34,203 nucleotides of DNA, taken from positions 1-34,203 of IMG/VR virus record IMGVR_UViG_3300009158_000124; one strand, 5' to 3'. Shown one piece after another: positions 8,072 to 14,912 of the stretch (its first letter is position 1; each line of letters begins with the position of its first letter). The position numbers and the translations under genes are program-made. This stretch comes from a virus. The notes below the pieces were generated by a model. The model saw only the letters and a program-made list of their open reading frames with translations, was not told the DNA's origin and searched no databases.

Positions 8072-8920
8072 ATGGAACTACAGAAAAAAGCAGAGATACT
8101 TGCAGACTTTATAAAATTTTGCAAAGAAGCTCTAGAACTTGAAGCTCTTCCAAAGATAAAATTCATATCTGATAACTCTTGGGTAAAAGGAAAGCGTACA
8201 TTTGGAGAATATTCTAATGATACAAGTTCTCTAATTGTGTACATAAAGAATAGAAATCTTGCCGATTGCTGCCGTACTTTGTCCCATGAGATGACACATC
8301 ATAAGCAAAATGAGATGGGAACTCTGGGACCAAAATCTGGAGAAACGGGTAGTCCTATAGAAAATGAGGCGCATGCTATAGCTGGTGTGATAATGCGCGA
8401 ATACGGAAAAATACAACCACTGATATACGAATCAATAAATAAGGATCTTAAAATACAAGCAAAATCATTTATAAAAGATTGGACATATGATCCTGATCAT
8501 CAAATAGACAATTATGGAGAATATAAAAAAGAATTCAATGTGGCTTATCAATTATATCCATATAAACAATCTGAAGATTTATATAGAGGGTTAAATTTTA
8601 ATAACATAGAAGATTTCAATAATTTTAAATTAAATACAAAAAATTTTACAGTTTTAAAAACTAAATCATACTCTTCTTGGAGTCCAGATATTAATCAAGC
8701 TATAGAATATTCACTTGGGGACAATAATAGTATTGAAATTGTAATTAAAATAAAACCATTAGAAAACACTAATATAAAATTATTAGCTGCATATAAATGT
8801 AAAGATGCAGATCCAGAATATGAAGTTATTGCGGATAGAGGAAATTTTAAAATATCACTAGAAAGAAGTAAAGTTACGAAATATGGCAAAGGAATCAAAC
8901 CTAAAAAAAGAGTTCTCTAA
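8072..8920 (+). CDS. Zinc metallopeptidase fused to probable ADP-ribosyltransferase
   Basis: The N-terminal part (residues 1 to about 120) is a gluzincin-like metallopeptidase domain: His72-Glu-x-x-His76 in SHEMTHHKQ, then TGSPIENEAHA with Glu97/Glu99 as the likely third ligand. This short peptidase occurs alone in other T4-type phages. The C-terminal part (about 165-270) shows the ordered R-S-E signature of arginine-type ADP-ribosyltransferases: Arg172 in LYRGL, the Ser motif SYSSWS at 199-204, and Glu249-x-Glu251 in DPEYEVIADRG. T4 uses Alt, ModA and ModB of this broad type to modify host RNA polymerase. The DNA of the second domain is far more AT-rich than the first (about 22% GC over 8461-8820 by hand count). 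The gene ends 38 bases inside the next one. The peptidase call is firm; the transferase call rests on motif order. Confidence 0.72.
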   Translation: MELQKKAEILADFIKFCKEALELEALPKIKFISDNSWVKGKRTFGEYSNDTSSLIVYIKNRNLADCCRTLSHEMTHHKQNEMGTLGPKSGETGSPIENEAHAIAGVIMREYGKIQPLIYESINKDLKIQAKSFIKDWTYDPDHQIDNYGEYKKEFNVAYQLYPYKQSEDLYRGLNFNNIEDFNNFKLNTKNFTVLKTKSYSSWSPDINQAIEYSLGDNNSIEIVIKIKPLENTNIKLLAAYKCKDADPEYEVIADRGNFKISLERSKVTKYGKGIKPKKRVL

Positions 8921-9458
8921 AAAGGACGTCGCAAGACTGAGAAACCTCCTAACCGGAAAGACGGGAGACAAGACCCAAATACAGTCAGGATACGAAAAGA
9001 AGGCTGAAGATCATTTAGAGGGCGATATTTGGGAAGAAGATGGTAAGACTTGGACTATAAAACGTGGGATAAAACAGACGGTGACAAAGCTGGATTCCGT
9101 GAAAAAGCTATTGAGTCTACCTCTATGTTGTCCTAATTGCAAGAAACCTATGAAGTCCCATGATCTCAATAAGAAGATGTACAAGATACACCAGATATGT
9201 TTTGATTGCGTTATTGATATGGAAGCTAAGATAAAGCAAGAAGGACGATGGGAGGAATATGAAAAGGGAATCATGAATTCAAATAAGAATGCAACCTTAG
9301 AAGATATAGAAAAGGCGATAGATTCCTGGTTTGAGATGCAAGATGAGTCCTTTGTATCTGAGAATGGAGAGGTAGAAAGTTGGAAAGGTGGCAATAAGAC
9401 CCAAGTCTACAAAGAGATCAAGGAGAATATTAAGAAAATTAAAGCTATCAAAATCTAG
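8883..9458 (+). CDS. Conserved T4-type phage zinc-finger protein
   Basis: The 191-residue product is basic at the N-terminus (KKEFSKKDVARLRNLLTGK). It has a WEEDGKTWTIKRGIKQ segment and a four-cysteine zinc site made of CPNC (about residues 83-86) and CFDC further on, followed by acidic helices. I recognise the overall pattern as a hypothetical protein widespread in marine T4-like phages, but know no proven function. The paired CxxC motifs suggest a structural zinc site and possibly nucleic-acid binding. Its start lies 38 bases inside the end of the metallopeptidase-transferase gene. This overlap may be a scar of the AT-rich domain having been joined to the upstream gene. Confidence 0.7.
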   Translation: MAKESNLKKEFSKKDVARLRNLLTGKTGDKTQIQSGYEKKAEDHLEGDIWEEDGKTWTIKRGIKQTVTKLDSVKKLLSLPLCCPNCKKPMKSHDLNKKMYKIHQICFDCVIDMEAKIKQEGRWEEYEKGIMNSNKNATLEDIEKAIDSWFEMQDESFVSENGEVESWKGGNKTQVYKEIKENIKKIKAIKI

Positions 9459-9468
9459 TATATTTATA
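9458..9468 (+). promoter_or_regulatory. Late-promoter-like motif GTATATTTATA
   Basis: A variant of the recurring element, beginning at the last base of the previous stop codon and ending 14 bases before the ATG at 9483. It would start the transcription unit running through the accessory region. Confidence 0.5.
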
Positions 9469-9482
9469 GAAAATACAAATCA

Positions 9483-10337
9483 ATGCCAGCAAAATCAAAA
9501 TCTCAACAACGCCTAATGGGAATGGTTCATGCCGCTCAGACAGGTCAAATAAAAGCCCCATCAGAAAAAGTAGCTAAACTCGCAAAATCTATGACAAAGA
9601 AATCAGCAAAAGATTATGCTTCTACAAAGACAAAGAAGCTACCAATAAAGGTAAAAAAGACTAAGAAAGTCGTAAAAGAGAACTATGAAAATAAAGTAGG
9701 TCCTCTTCACGTCGTACTGAAACCACACCCAGGATGCGATGCCGCAGATCTTGTTCATGAGATAGATCCAGTAATGGGAGCTACTCATAAAGGTATCGAT
9801 GCTCAGACTATTCATGGAGTTTATGGGGACCAAGATGAGGCTATGAAATGCGCAGAAGGACTTCATAAAAATCACCTTGATGAAATGAAGAAGCTTGAAG
9901 AAAAAAAAGGTACGGTAGCAAAGAAGCTAACATCAATGATTGATAAGCTAGATTCAAAGCGTAAAGATCACATGAAGCTTGCAAAGGAGAATCCAGATCA
10001 TGCTAGTGAACACAAGCAACATATATCTCAAATTCAAGGTCAAATAGAAGACTTAATGGATAAACTTGAAAAAGTTGCAAAATCTAAAAAAGAAGAAGAA
10101 TCAGAAGAAGATGAGGATGGAAAGAAGAAAAAGAAATTGAAAGAGGGTGAAGGCGATAAATATAAAGTAGGAGATGTAGTTATTCCAAATAAAGGACCTC
10201 ATAAAGGACAAAAGCATACAGTCATACATGTATTTGGTGGCGGTAAATATAATATAAAACCAAAACCTCGTTTTCCTGGAGATAAAAATCAATATGGTCA
10301 AGGAGCTGCTGGAGCAAATGAAGAAGATTTAAACTAA
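9483..10337 (+). CDS. DUF3008-type protein with C-terminal KOW-like segment
   Basis: The first 55 residues (MPAKSKSQQRLMGM ... AKSMTKKSAKDYASTK) match the pattern of the small basic phage family known as DUF3008, usually found as a short protein on its own. Here it is extended to 284 residues. The middle is a Lys/Glu-rich helical region with likely coiled coil (KKLEEKKGTVAKKLTSMIDKL and following). The end is a beta-rich segment, YKVGDVVIPNKGPHKG...KYNIKP, that resembles a KOW/SH3-like fold. The extreme charge and helical middle would suit a nucleic-acid-associated or internal head protein, which is inference. A late-promoter-like motif lies just upstream. The next gene follows after 5 bases. 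Confidence 0.65.
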   Translation: MPAKSKSQQRLMGMVHAAQTGQIKAPSEKVAKLAKSMTKKSAKDYASTKTKKLPIKVKKTKKVVKENYENKVGPLHVVLKPHPGCDAADLVHEIDPVMGATHKGIDAQTIHGVYGDQDEAMKCAEGLHKNHLDEMKKLEEKKGTVAKKLTSMIDKLDSKRKDHMKLAKENPDHASEHKQHISQIQGQIEDLMDKLEKVAKSKKEEESEEDEDGKKKKKLKEGEGDKYKVGDVVIPNKGPHKGQKHTVIHVFGGGKYNIKPKPRFPGDKNQYGQGAAGANEEDLN

Positions 10338-10342
10338 CAAAT

Positions 10343-10717
10343 ATGAATCCAATAGTAGCAAAATTTGTATCGACTCTCCTGTCATCGAGAACGCAAGCTC
10401 ACATATTCCACTGGCAAGTAGAAGACGATTCTTCTTTCGCAGAACATAAAGCACTTAATGAATATTATGATGAGATTGTAGATCTTGTTGATGAATTTGT
10501 AGAAGCTTTCCAGGGTAAATATGGAATCATTAGAGGATATTCAAGTCCTGCAGTATTTAGAGAAGATGATAATTTAATCATATACTTTAAAGCTCTTTCC
10601 CAATACGTAGATAAGACAAGACATTCAGTGGCAGACGATACATATCTTCAGAATCTTATAGATGAGATATATCAACTTATAGAGACAACGCTTTATAAAC
10701 TCCAATACTTACATTGA
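10343..10717 (+). CDS. Dps/ferritin-like helical phage protein (DUF5856-like)
   Basis: The 124-residue, mostly helical protein has the pattern HIFHWQVEDDSSFAEHKALNEYYDEIVDLVDEF. This resembles the Dps helix pair in which a conserved HW is followed by an alternating His/Glu/Asp metal-site arrangement. T4-type phages commonly carry such a protein, which I recall as DUF5856. By analogy it may bind iron or DNA, but the number of candidate ferroxidase ligands visible does not prove activity. The stop TGA overlaps the next gene's ATG (TGATG), indicating translational coupling. Confidence 0.65.
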   Translation: MNPIVAKFVSTLLSSRTQAHIFHWQVEDDSSFAEHKALNEYYDEIVDLVDEFVEAFQGKYGIIRGYSSPAVFREDDNLIIYFKALSQYVDKTRHSVADDTYLQNLIDEIYQLIETTLYKLQYLH

Positions 10718-11316
10718 TGTGTTGCAATAGAGGCAAGATAACTTTAGACGAATCTGTAAACAAGCTCCTTATATCTGAGGGGCTTACATACCATTTGGAT
10801 AATTCACTAGACTTGAATGAAAATATTTATCGTCCGCAGTCAGCTAATTTTGTAGGTCTTTTCACAGAAGCGCGCCAGCTGCTAAATAGGGGACTTTTAT
10901 CATTAGGCGATGAAGATACATGGTACCTAACAGAAACTGACCTGGGGCTGACTGGAAACTACAAGGGTATCACAGTTCCTTTAGACTATCCAATGACAGT
11001 TGATTTCCTACTTGAGACTAAAGCAAAGTCTAAGCCTAAGAAGCATGCTGCGCTTAATAAACCTCATAGAGGGGGATCAAAGAAATTTTATGTATTTGTA
11101 AGGAATCCTAAGACTGGTGGTATAAAAAAGGTCAGCTTTGGAGATACTACAGGACTTAGCGCAAAGATTAATAACCCAGCAGCCAGAAAGAGCTTTGCGG
11201 CAAGACATAAGTGCTCTCAAAAGAAAGATAAAACTCAAGCGGGCTGGTGGGCGTGCAGATTGCCTCGATATGCTAAACTTCTTGGTCTAAAAAGTAATTT
11301 TTCAGGATTTTGGTAG
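10717..11316 (+). CDS. Conserved phage protein with basic C-terminal DUF5872-like domain
   Basis: I place the start at ATG 10717, overlapping the previous stop. A TTG three bases earlier would simply add one residue. The 199-residue product has an N-terminal region containing TEARQLLNRGLLSLGDEDTW and a C-terminal basic domain with KKFYVFVRNPKTGGIKKVSFGDTTG, LSAKINNPAARKSFAARHKC and LPRYAKLLGL. I recognise this second block as one shared by many T4-like phage proteins. It holds Cys and His residues and many Lys/Arg, suggesting nucleic-acid contact, but no function is established. It ends two bases before the cupin-like gene start. Confidence 0.65.
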   Translation: MCCNRGKITLDESVNKLLISEGLTYHLDNSLDLNENIYRPQSANFVGLFTEARQLLNRGLLSLGDEDTWYLTETDLGLTGNYKGITVPLDYPMTVDFLLETKAKSKPKKHAALNKPHRGGSKKFYVFVRNPKTGGIKKVSFGDTTGLSAKINNPAARKSFAARHKCSQKKDKTQAGWWACRLPRYAKLLGLKSNFSGFW

Positions 11317-11318
11317 AC

Positions 11319-11576
11319 ATGAGACCATATAAAGATGTTTTGATAGAGAACACATTGATCAGAGAGTTTGATGAGAATATTGACCCGATTGAATTAATGT
11401 GGCACAGAGATCAAGAGGACAGGGTAATAGAATCGATAGAAGATACTGACTGGAAGTTTCAAATCGATAATCAATTGCCTATAGAGATCAAAGGTGAGAT
11501 ATTTATTCCAAGAGGAGTGTGGCATAGAATTATAAAAGGTACAAAATCAGTCAAGATAAAAATAATAGAAAAATGA
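11319..11576 (+). CDS. Small cupin-like protein with a leader resembling a capsid targeting sequence
   Basis: I use ATG 11319; a TTG at 11310 would overlap the previous gene. The 85-residue product ends in a beta-rich block with two conserved His motifs, LMWHRDQEDR and FIPRGVWHRIIKG. These are spaced like the two metal-site halves of a single-domain cupin, as in phage cupins of this size. Enzymatic role unknown. Its first ten residues, MRPYKDVLIE, end in L-I-E and partly fit the leader pattern shared by genes downstream. The stop overlaps the next start as ATGA. Confidence 0.6.
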   Translation: MRPYKDVLIENTLIREFDENIDPIELMWHRDQEDRVIESIEDTDWKFQIDNQLPIEIKGEIFIPRGVWHRIIKGTKSVKIKIIEK

Positions 11577-12163
11577 TAAAATTAATTGATTTATTAAAAG
11601 AGGGACAAGACACCCCTGTTGCAAAAGACGTAACAGAAATTATTCGTCAAGAGAATCGTTCAGCTCTTAAGGAATCGAAAAATTCAGATTCCTTAAAATC
11701 AATTTTAAGAATTTTAAAAATAGGTAAATTTTTCGGTATTTTTAATGATAATTTTTTTAAGGAAATACAAGAAGCCGTAACAAAAAAAGTAGAAACTTCA
11801 CTAGACGCATATAAAGCAAAGATACCTTCAGATAAAATGGAAGATTATAACTCTCTTGTTAAAGATTTATTACTTCCTCTCAAAAACGCAAAAACTTTTG
11901 AAGAATTCATATTAGTAGCTAATAATATATCAAAATATACTAATAAAATTAAAATTGATGAATCTATAGATTTAAAATCTACAATAGCGACTTTAGAAAA
12001 AGATTTAAAAGCTATAGTAAAGGATGTTAAAGGTATGTGGAATAAAACAAAAGAAAATAGAATTTTTCTATCAATTGTTACTATATTAGCTCGAATATTA
12101 TTGATGACATTTTTTGGAGTCATTCATGAATTATTACGACTGAATCAGGGCACATCTTGGTAA
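11573..12163 (+). CDS. Predicted packaged protein with capsid-targeting-like leader and C-terminal membrane helix
   Basis: This 196-residue protein begins MIKLIDLLKE followed by Gly, fitting the shared leader with an [LI]-x-E end. The body is Lys/Glu-rich and helical. Residues about 164-185 (FLSIVTILARILLMTFFGVI) form one strong hydrophobic helix near the C-terminus. It is unusually AT-rich; 11701-11760 has only about 7 G or C in 60 by my count. The start codon ATGATAA supplies the TGA of the upstream cupin-like gene. No known family is recognised. A packaged protein that can insert in a membrane might act during DNA entry, which is inference. Confidence 0.6.
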   Translation: MIKLIDLLKEGQDTPVAKDVTEIIRQENRSALKESKNSDSLKSILRILKIGKFFGIFNDNFFKEIQEAVTKKVETSLDAYKAKIPSDKMEDYNSLVKDLLLPLKNAKTFEEFILVANNISKYTNKIKIDESIDLKSTIATLEKDLKAIVKDVKGMWNKTKENRIFLSIVTILARILLMTFFGVIHELLRLNQGTSW

Positions 12164-12213
12164 ATTTTAAAAATAAAAGGAACTGGCTCAATAAAAATAA
12201 AGATAGTAAAAAA

Positions 12214-12681
12214 ATGATAAAATTAATCAGCATACTACAAGAGGTAAAGAGAAAAGGCCTGTGGGCAAATATCCAAGCAAAACATAAGAGAGGAGAAAAA
12301 CCTGCTCGTAAATGTAGCGCTGCTTTCAAAAAGGCTGTCAAAGCCGCTAAGGATATAAACTCAATGAAAGAAACTCTAAGTCCTAAAATCTATCAAATAG
12401 AAGGCAGTCTTGTAGCTGATACTACTCAGAGATCGCTTGCAGATATCCTCTCTGACATTAGAGCAATCGTTGGTATAACTGTTGTGCGTGTTACAAATAA
12501 TCGTCAACCATCAGCAGAAAAGCTAAAGAAGTATGTTGTAGATATTAGTATTAAGATAGATCCTGCGCCATTTGATAATTTTGGACCTGAGACTGTAAAA
12601 TCAATAAAAGATAAAGTAAAAGCAGTTCCAGCAATCCGCAGAGTAGACTTTATAGATAAGACTAAACTCGTAAAATCATAA
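12214..12681 (+). CDS. Predicted packaged protein with basic block and ferredoxin-like domain
   Basis: I place the start at ATG 12214, giving MIKLISILQE then Val. A TTG 57 bases upstream would add an unlikely Asn/Lys-rich tail and hide the leader. The 155-residue product continues with KRKGLWANIQAKHKRGEKPARKC, a basic block shared by many T4-like phage proteins. The final about 85 residues (IEGSLVADTTQRSLADILSDIRAIVGITVV and following) form an alpha/beta unit resembling a ferredoxin-like fold also seen in phage hypotheticals. The leader suggests sorting into the head; the basic block suggests DNA contact. Function unknown. The endolysin gene follows after 3 bases. Confidence 0.65.
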   Translation: MIKLISILQEVKRKGLWANIQAKHKRGEKPARKCSAAFKKAVKAAKDINSMKETLSPKIYQIEGSLVADTTQRSLADILSDIRAIVGITVVRVTNNRQPSAEKLKKYVVDISIKIDPAPFDNFGPETVKSIKDKVKAVPAIRRVDFIDKTKLVKS

Positions 12682-12684
12682 AGC

Positions 12685-13284
12685 ATGAATCTTCAAAATA
12701 TAAAAGGGCATATTTCAGATAATATTATTGCACAATTGCCAGATACAATATCAAAGTTTGAATTGAATACTCCACTACGCTTAGCGCATTTCCTAGCTCA
12801 AGCAGGACATGAATCAGGTGGTTTCAAAGTACTAAAAGAGAATCTAAACTATGGAGCTAAAGGTCTTCGTACAATATTTAGTAAGTATTTCCCAACAGAC
12901 GCAAAAGCTTTAGAGTATGAAAGAAAACCTGAAAAGATAGCAAACCTAGTTTATGGAGGTCGTATGGGCAATGGTCCTGAGGCTTCTGGAGATGGGTATA
13001 AATTTTGTGGTCGTGGTTGTATTCAGCTTACTGGCAAGGATAATTATAATATGTTTGGTAAAGTAATTGGAGAAGACCTAGTAACAAATCCAGATTTAGT
13101 AGCAACAAAATATCCATTGATATCAGCTGCGTGGTTCTTCCACAAAAATGGATTACACAAGATAGCAGATGAAGGCGCTACAGTAGAAGTAATTACTAAG
13201 ATTACAAAGAGAGTCAATGGCGGGACTATTGGTTTAGAAAATAGAATACAACATTTCAATGAATATTATGCTTTATTGAAATAA
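12685..13284 (+). CDS. GH19 endolysin (chitinase-fold lysozyme)
   Basis: The 199-residue protein is a single glycoside hydrolase family 19 catalytic domain. The general acid Glu43 lies in AQAGHESGGF, and the substrate-cleft motif GRGCIQLTGKDNY follows at about 109-121. Phage members of this family cleave peptidoglycan glycan strands at the end of infection. It has no signal peptide or anchor helix, so it probably needs a holin to cross the inner membrane; the next gene encodes a small membrane protein that could serve. The length matches other stand-alone GH19 endolysins. It sits among genes with the capsid-targeting-like leader but lacks that leader itself. Confidence 0.88.
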   Translation: MNLQNIKGHISDNIIAQLPDTISKFELNTPLRLAHFLAQAGHESGGFKVLKENLNYGAKGLRTIFSKYFPTDAKALEYERKPEKIANLVYGGRMGNGPEASGDGYKFCGRGCIQLTGKDNYNMFGKVIGEDLVTNPDLVATKYPLISAAWFFHKNGLHKIADEGATVEVITKITKRVNGGTIGLENRIQHFNEYYALLK

Positions 13285-13285
13285 T

Positions 13286-13299
13286 TGTTAACGTTAACA
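13286..13299. repeat. Perfect 14-base palindrome TGTTAACGTTAACA
   Basis: A perfect inverted repeat (also a tandem GTTAAC) lies in the 41-base gap after the endolysin stop and 26 bases before the small membrane protein. It has no T-run and is too short for a terminator. It could be a protein-binding site. Confidence 0.4.
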
Positions 13300-13325
13300 C
13301 CAAAATATGGACCCTGATAGTAGAA

Positions 13326-13538
13326 ATGGATACTTGGAACAATACACTAAAACAGAATCTAGCGACTCTTTGTCTAATGACAGCAATGTTTTTAAATCCT
13401 TTTGGGTTCGATATTGTACAGTGGTGGCTGATTCAACAAACAGGAAATTTATGGAGAGCCAATGCCGCTTTGTATTTTATAGCGGGATTGTTCTTTGGTT
13501 TATATATAGTATTACGTCCTAAAAAAGAAAACAAATGA
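13326..13538 (+). CDS. Small two-helix membrane protein (holin candidate)
   Basis: The 70-residue product has two hydrophobic segments, residues about 12-35 (containing NPFGFDIVQWWLI) and about 45-63 (AALYFIAGLFFGLYIVL), and a basic tail RPKKENK. Size, two helices, positive C-terminus and position right after the endolysin fit a class II-like holin, but no conserved holin motif is recognised, so this is inference. A second, overlapping frame starting at 13307 is open too; its composition is not protein-like and its stop does not couple. The real frame ends in the ATGA of the next gene. Confidence 0.65.
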   Translation: MDTWNNTLKQNLATLCLMTAMFLNPFGFDIVQWWLIQQTGNLWRANAALYFIAGLFFGLYIVLRPKKENK

Positions 13539-14647
13539 TAAAATTAATTGACATACTATATGAGGCTTTTGAATTTTTTCCTACTTCTGAACAAGAAATA
13601 GAAAATGATTCTGTGAAAAAGCTTTTTTCCATTATAAAAAAATATCCTGGATTAGAAATGGAAGACCCAATAGTAATGTCAGATCCAAAATCTAAAAAAG
13701 TAAAAATATCAAGAAGTTTACAAAGAGATCCAAAATTTATACAATACTTATCAAATAAATTAAAAGTAAATGTAAGTGATACGTCTGGAGCTAATTGGGA
13801 TGGACTTTCTATACTTTGGGGAGAAGGATCTAGAGGAGGAAGAGGCACTAAATCAAAAGGACCTGGAACTGAAACTATCTTAGTCAAAGATTTAAATTTA
13901 TTAAAAGAAGAAGGTATTTCAAAAAAGAATGAATCAAAATTTTCATATCCAAGTTTAATGATAGAAATGTCAAAAGAATTAGGATTAGATAAAGGTAATT
14001 TTGAAATAAAACCTATGGGTCATGAAAATCAAAAAAGACCCTTAAAATTCTCTTCATCAGGCCCTATAATAGATTATTCAGGTGAAACTGTAGCATCTAC
14101 ATTGACTGATATAACAATAATAAAAGGTGGCAAGAATTACTATATATCTGTAAAATATGGTAATACTTTAACATTTTTTAATTCAGGAGTAACAAAAGCA
14201 TTACCAGCCTCAGAAATAAAATTTGGAAAAATCACAAATCCAAATGGAGTAGGACTATTAGAAACTTTTGGAATAAATAATAAATTATTTTGTAAAGTAT
14301 TCAATGATTATGGAGATATTGATTTTTCTAAATTTAATAAAAATCCTGCGTCTGCAGAATATGACATATATAAGATTAAAAAACTTATAGAATCAGGAAT
14401 AGGGTCAGGATATTATATGGCACATATAAAAAAAGCTGGCGCTGAATTTTATAAAGTTGATAGTAGTTATTCAAAAACTGCATCAGACATTTCTTCTCCA
14501 AAAGTATATTATGGTGGAATAGATGGATCTGGTAAAAGAGTTGATATAACAGTAGAATCATCACTATATTCATTTAAAATAAATATAAGAAATAAACAAG
14601 GAGGAATATATCCATCTCATATAATGTGTGATTACATAAAAAAATAA
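13535..14647 (+). CDS. Predicted packaged protein, possible PD-(D/E)XK-like nuclease
   Basis: The 370-residue protein begins MIKLIDILYE then Ala, the shared leader. After a Lys-rich linker it has a core in which Glu184 (YSGET), Asp192 (LTDITII) and Lys207 (YYISVKYG) are arranged like the acid-acid-Lys set of PD-(D/E)XK nucleases, with Ser in place of the usual Glu two residues before the Lys. The following TFFNSGVTK stretch recurs in marine phage hypotheticals as I recall. A packaged nuclease could attack host DNA at entry, which is inference. The gene is very AT-rich (14281-14340 has about 9 G or C in 60). The start ATGATAA provides the stop for the membrane protein upstream. Confidence 0.6.
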   Translation: MIKLIDILYEAFEFFPTSEQEIENDSVKKLFSIIKKYPGLEMEDPIVMSDPKSKKVKISRSLQRDPKFIQYLSNKLKVNVSDTSGANWDGLSILWGEGSRGGRGTKSKGPGTETILVKDLNLLKEEGISKKNESKFSYPSLMIEMSKELGLDKGNFEIKPMGHENQKRPLKFSSSGPIIDYSGETVASTLTDITIIKGGKNYYISVKYGNTLTFFNSGVTKALPASEIKFGKITNPNGVGLLETFGINNKLFCKVFNDYGDIDFSKFNKNPASAEYDIYKIKKLIESGIGSGYYMAHIKKAGAEFYKVDSSYSKTASDISSPKVYYGGIDGSGKRVDITVESSLYSFKINIRNKQGGIYPSHIMCDYIKK

Positions 14648-14648
14648 A

Positions 14649-14888
14649 ATGATAAGTCTCATAAATTTACTCCAAGAAGAGATCAAAGGTGACATAACAC
14701 TTCCTTCAAATCACGAACCTTTTATGTATAGTCCTAATGGTTTCAGCTGTGCAGTTTGCAAATACTATAGCTATGAGAATGATCAGCATATCTGCGGAAA
14801 CCAGTACTATGAAGCATGGAATGGAAATGGAGTAATGGACATAAAAGATCCAACTAAGTGGTGTAGTGATTGGTTCGAATCTAAATGA
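14649..14888 (+). CDS. Predicted packaged small four-cysteine protein
   Basis: The 79-residue product begins MISLINLLQE then Glu, fitting the leader pattern. The mature part has four cysteines: Cys34-x2-Cys37, Cys49 and Cys72 in KWCSDWF, with conserved aromatic residues between. The order CxxC...C...WCSxW recalls high-potential iron-sulfur proteins, although spacing (11 and 22 residues) differs from typical members; a zinc site is the alternative. Similar small Cys proteins occur in T4-like phages, in my recollection, with no known function. It starts one base after the previous stop and its own stop overlaps a late-promoter-like motif. Confidence 0.6.
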   Translation: MISLINLLQEEIKGDITLPSNHEPFMYSPNGFSCAVCKYYSYENDQHICGNQYYEAWNGNGVMDIKDPTKWCSDWFESK

Positions 14889-14896
14889 TATTTATA
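14887..14896 (+). promoter_or_regulatory. Late-promoter-like motif GATATTTATA
   Basis: This copy overlaps the TGA stop of the four-cysteine protein and ends 16 bases before the ATG at 14913, the standard spacing for the element in this window. Confidence 0.55.
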
Positions 14897-14912
14897 CAAA
14901 AGATAACAAGAC

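Noticed and set aside
12157-12213. TTG-started extension of the 12214 gene
   Set aside because: The 19 extra residues are Asn/Lys-rich and hide the conserved MIKL leader; ATG 12214 is more likely.
13307-13522. Alternative 71-codon plus-strand frame over the small membrane protein
   Set aside because: Its composition is not protein-like. The frame from 13326 has two clear hydrophobic segments and couples to the next gene by ATGA.
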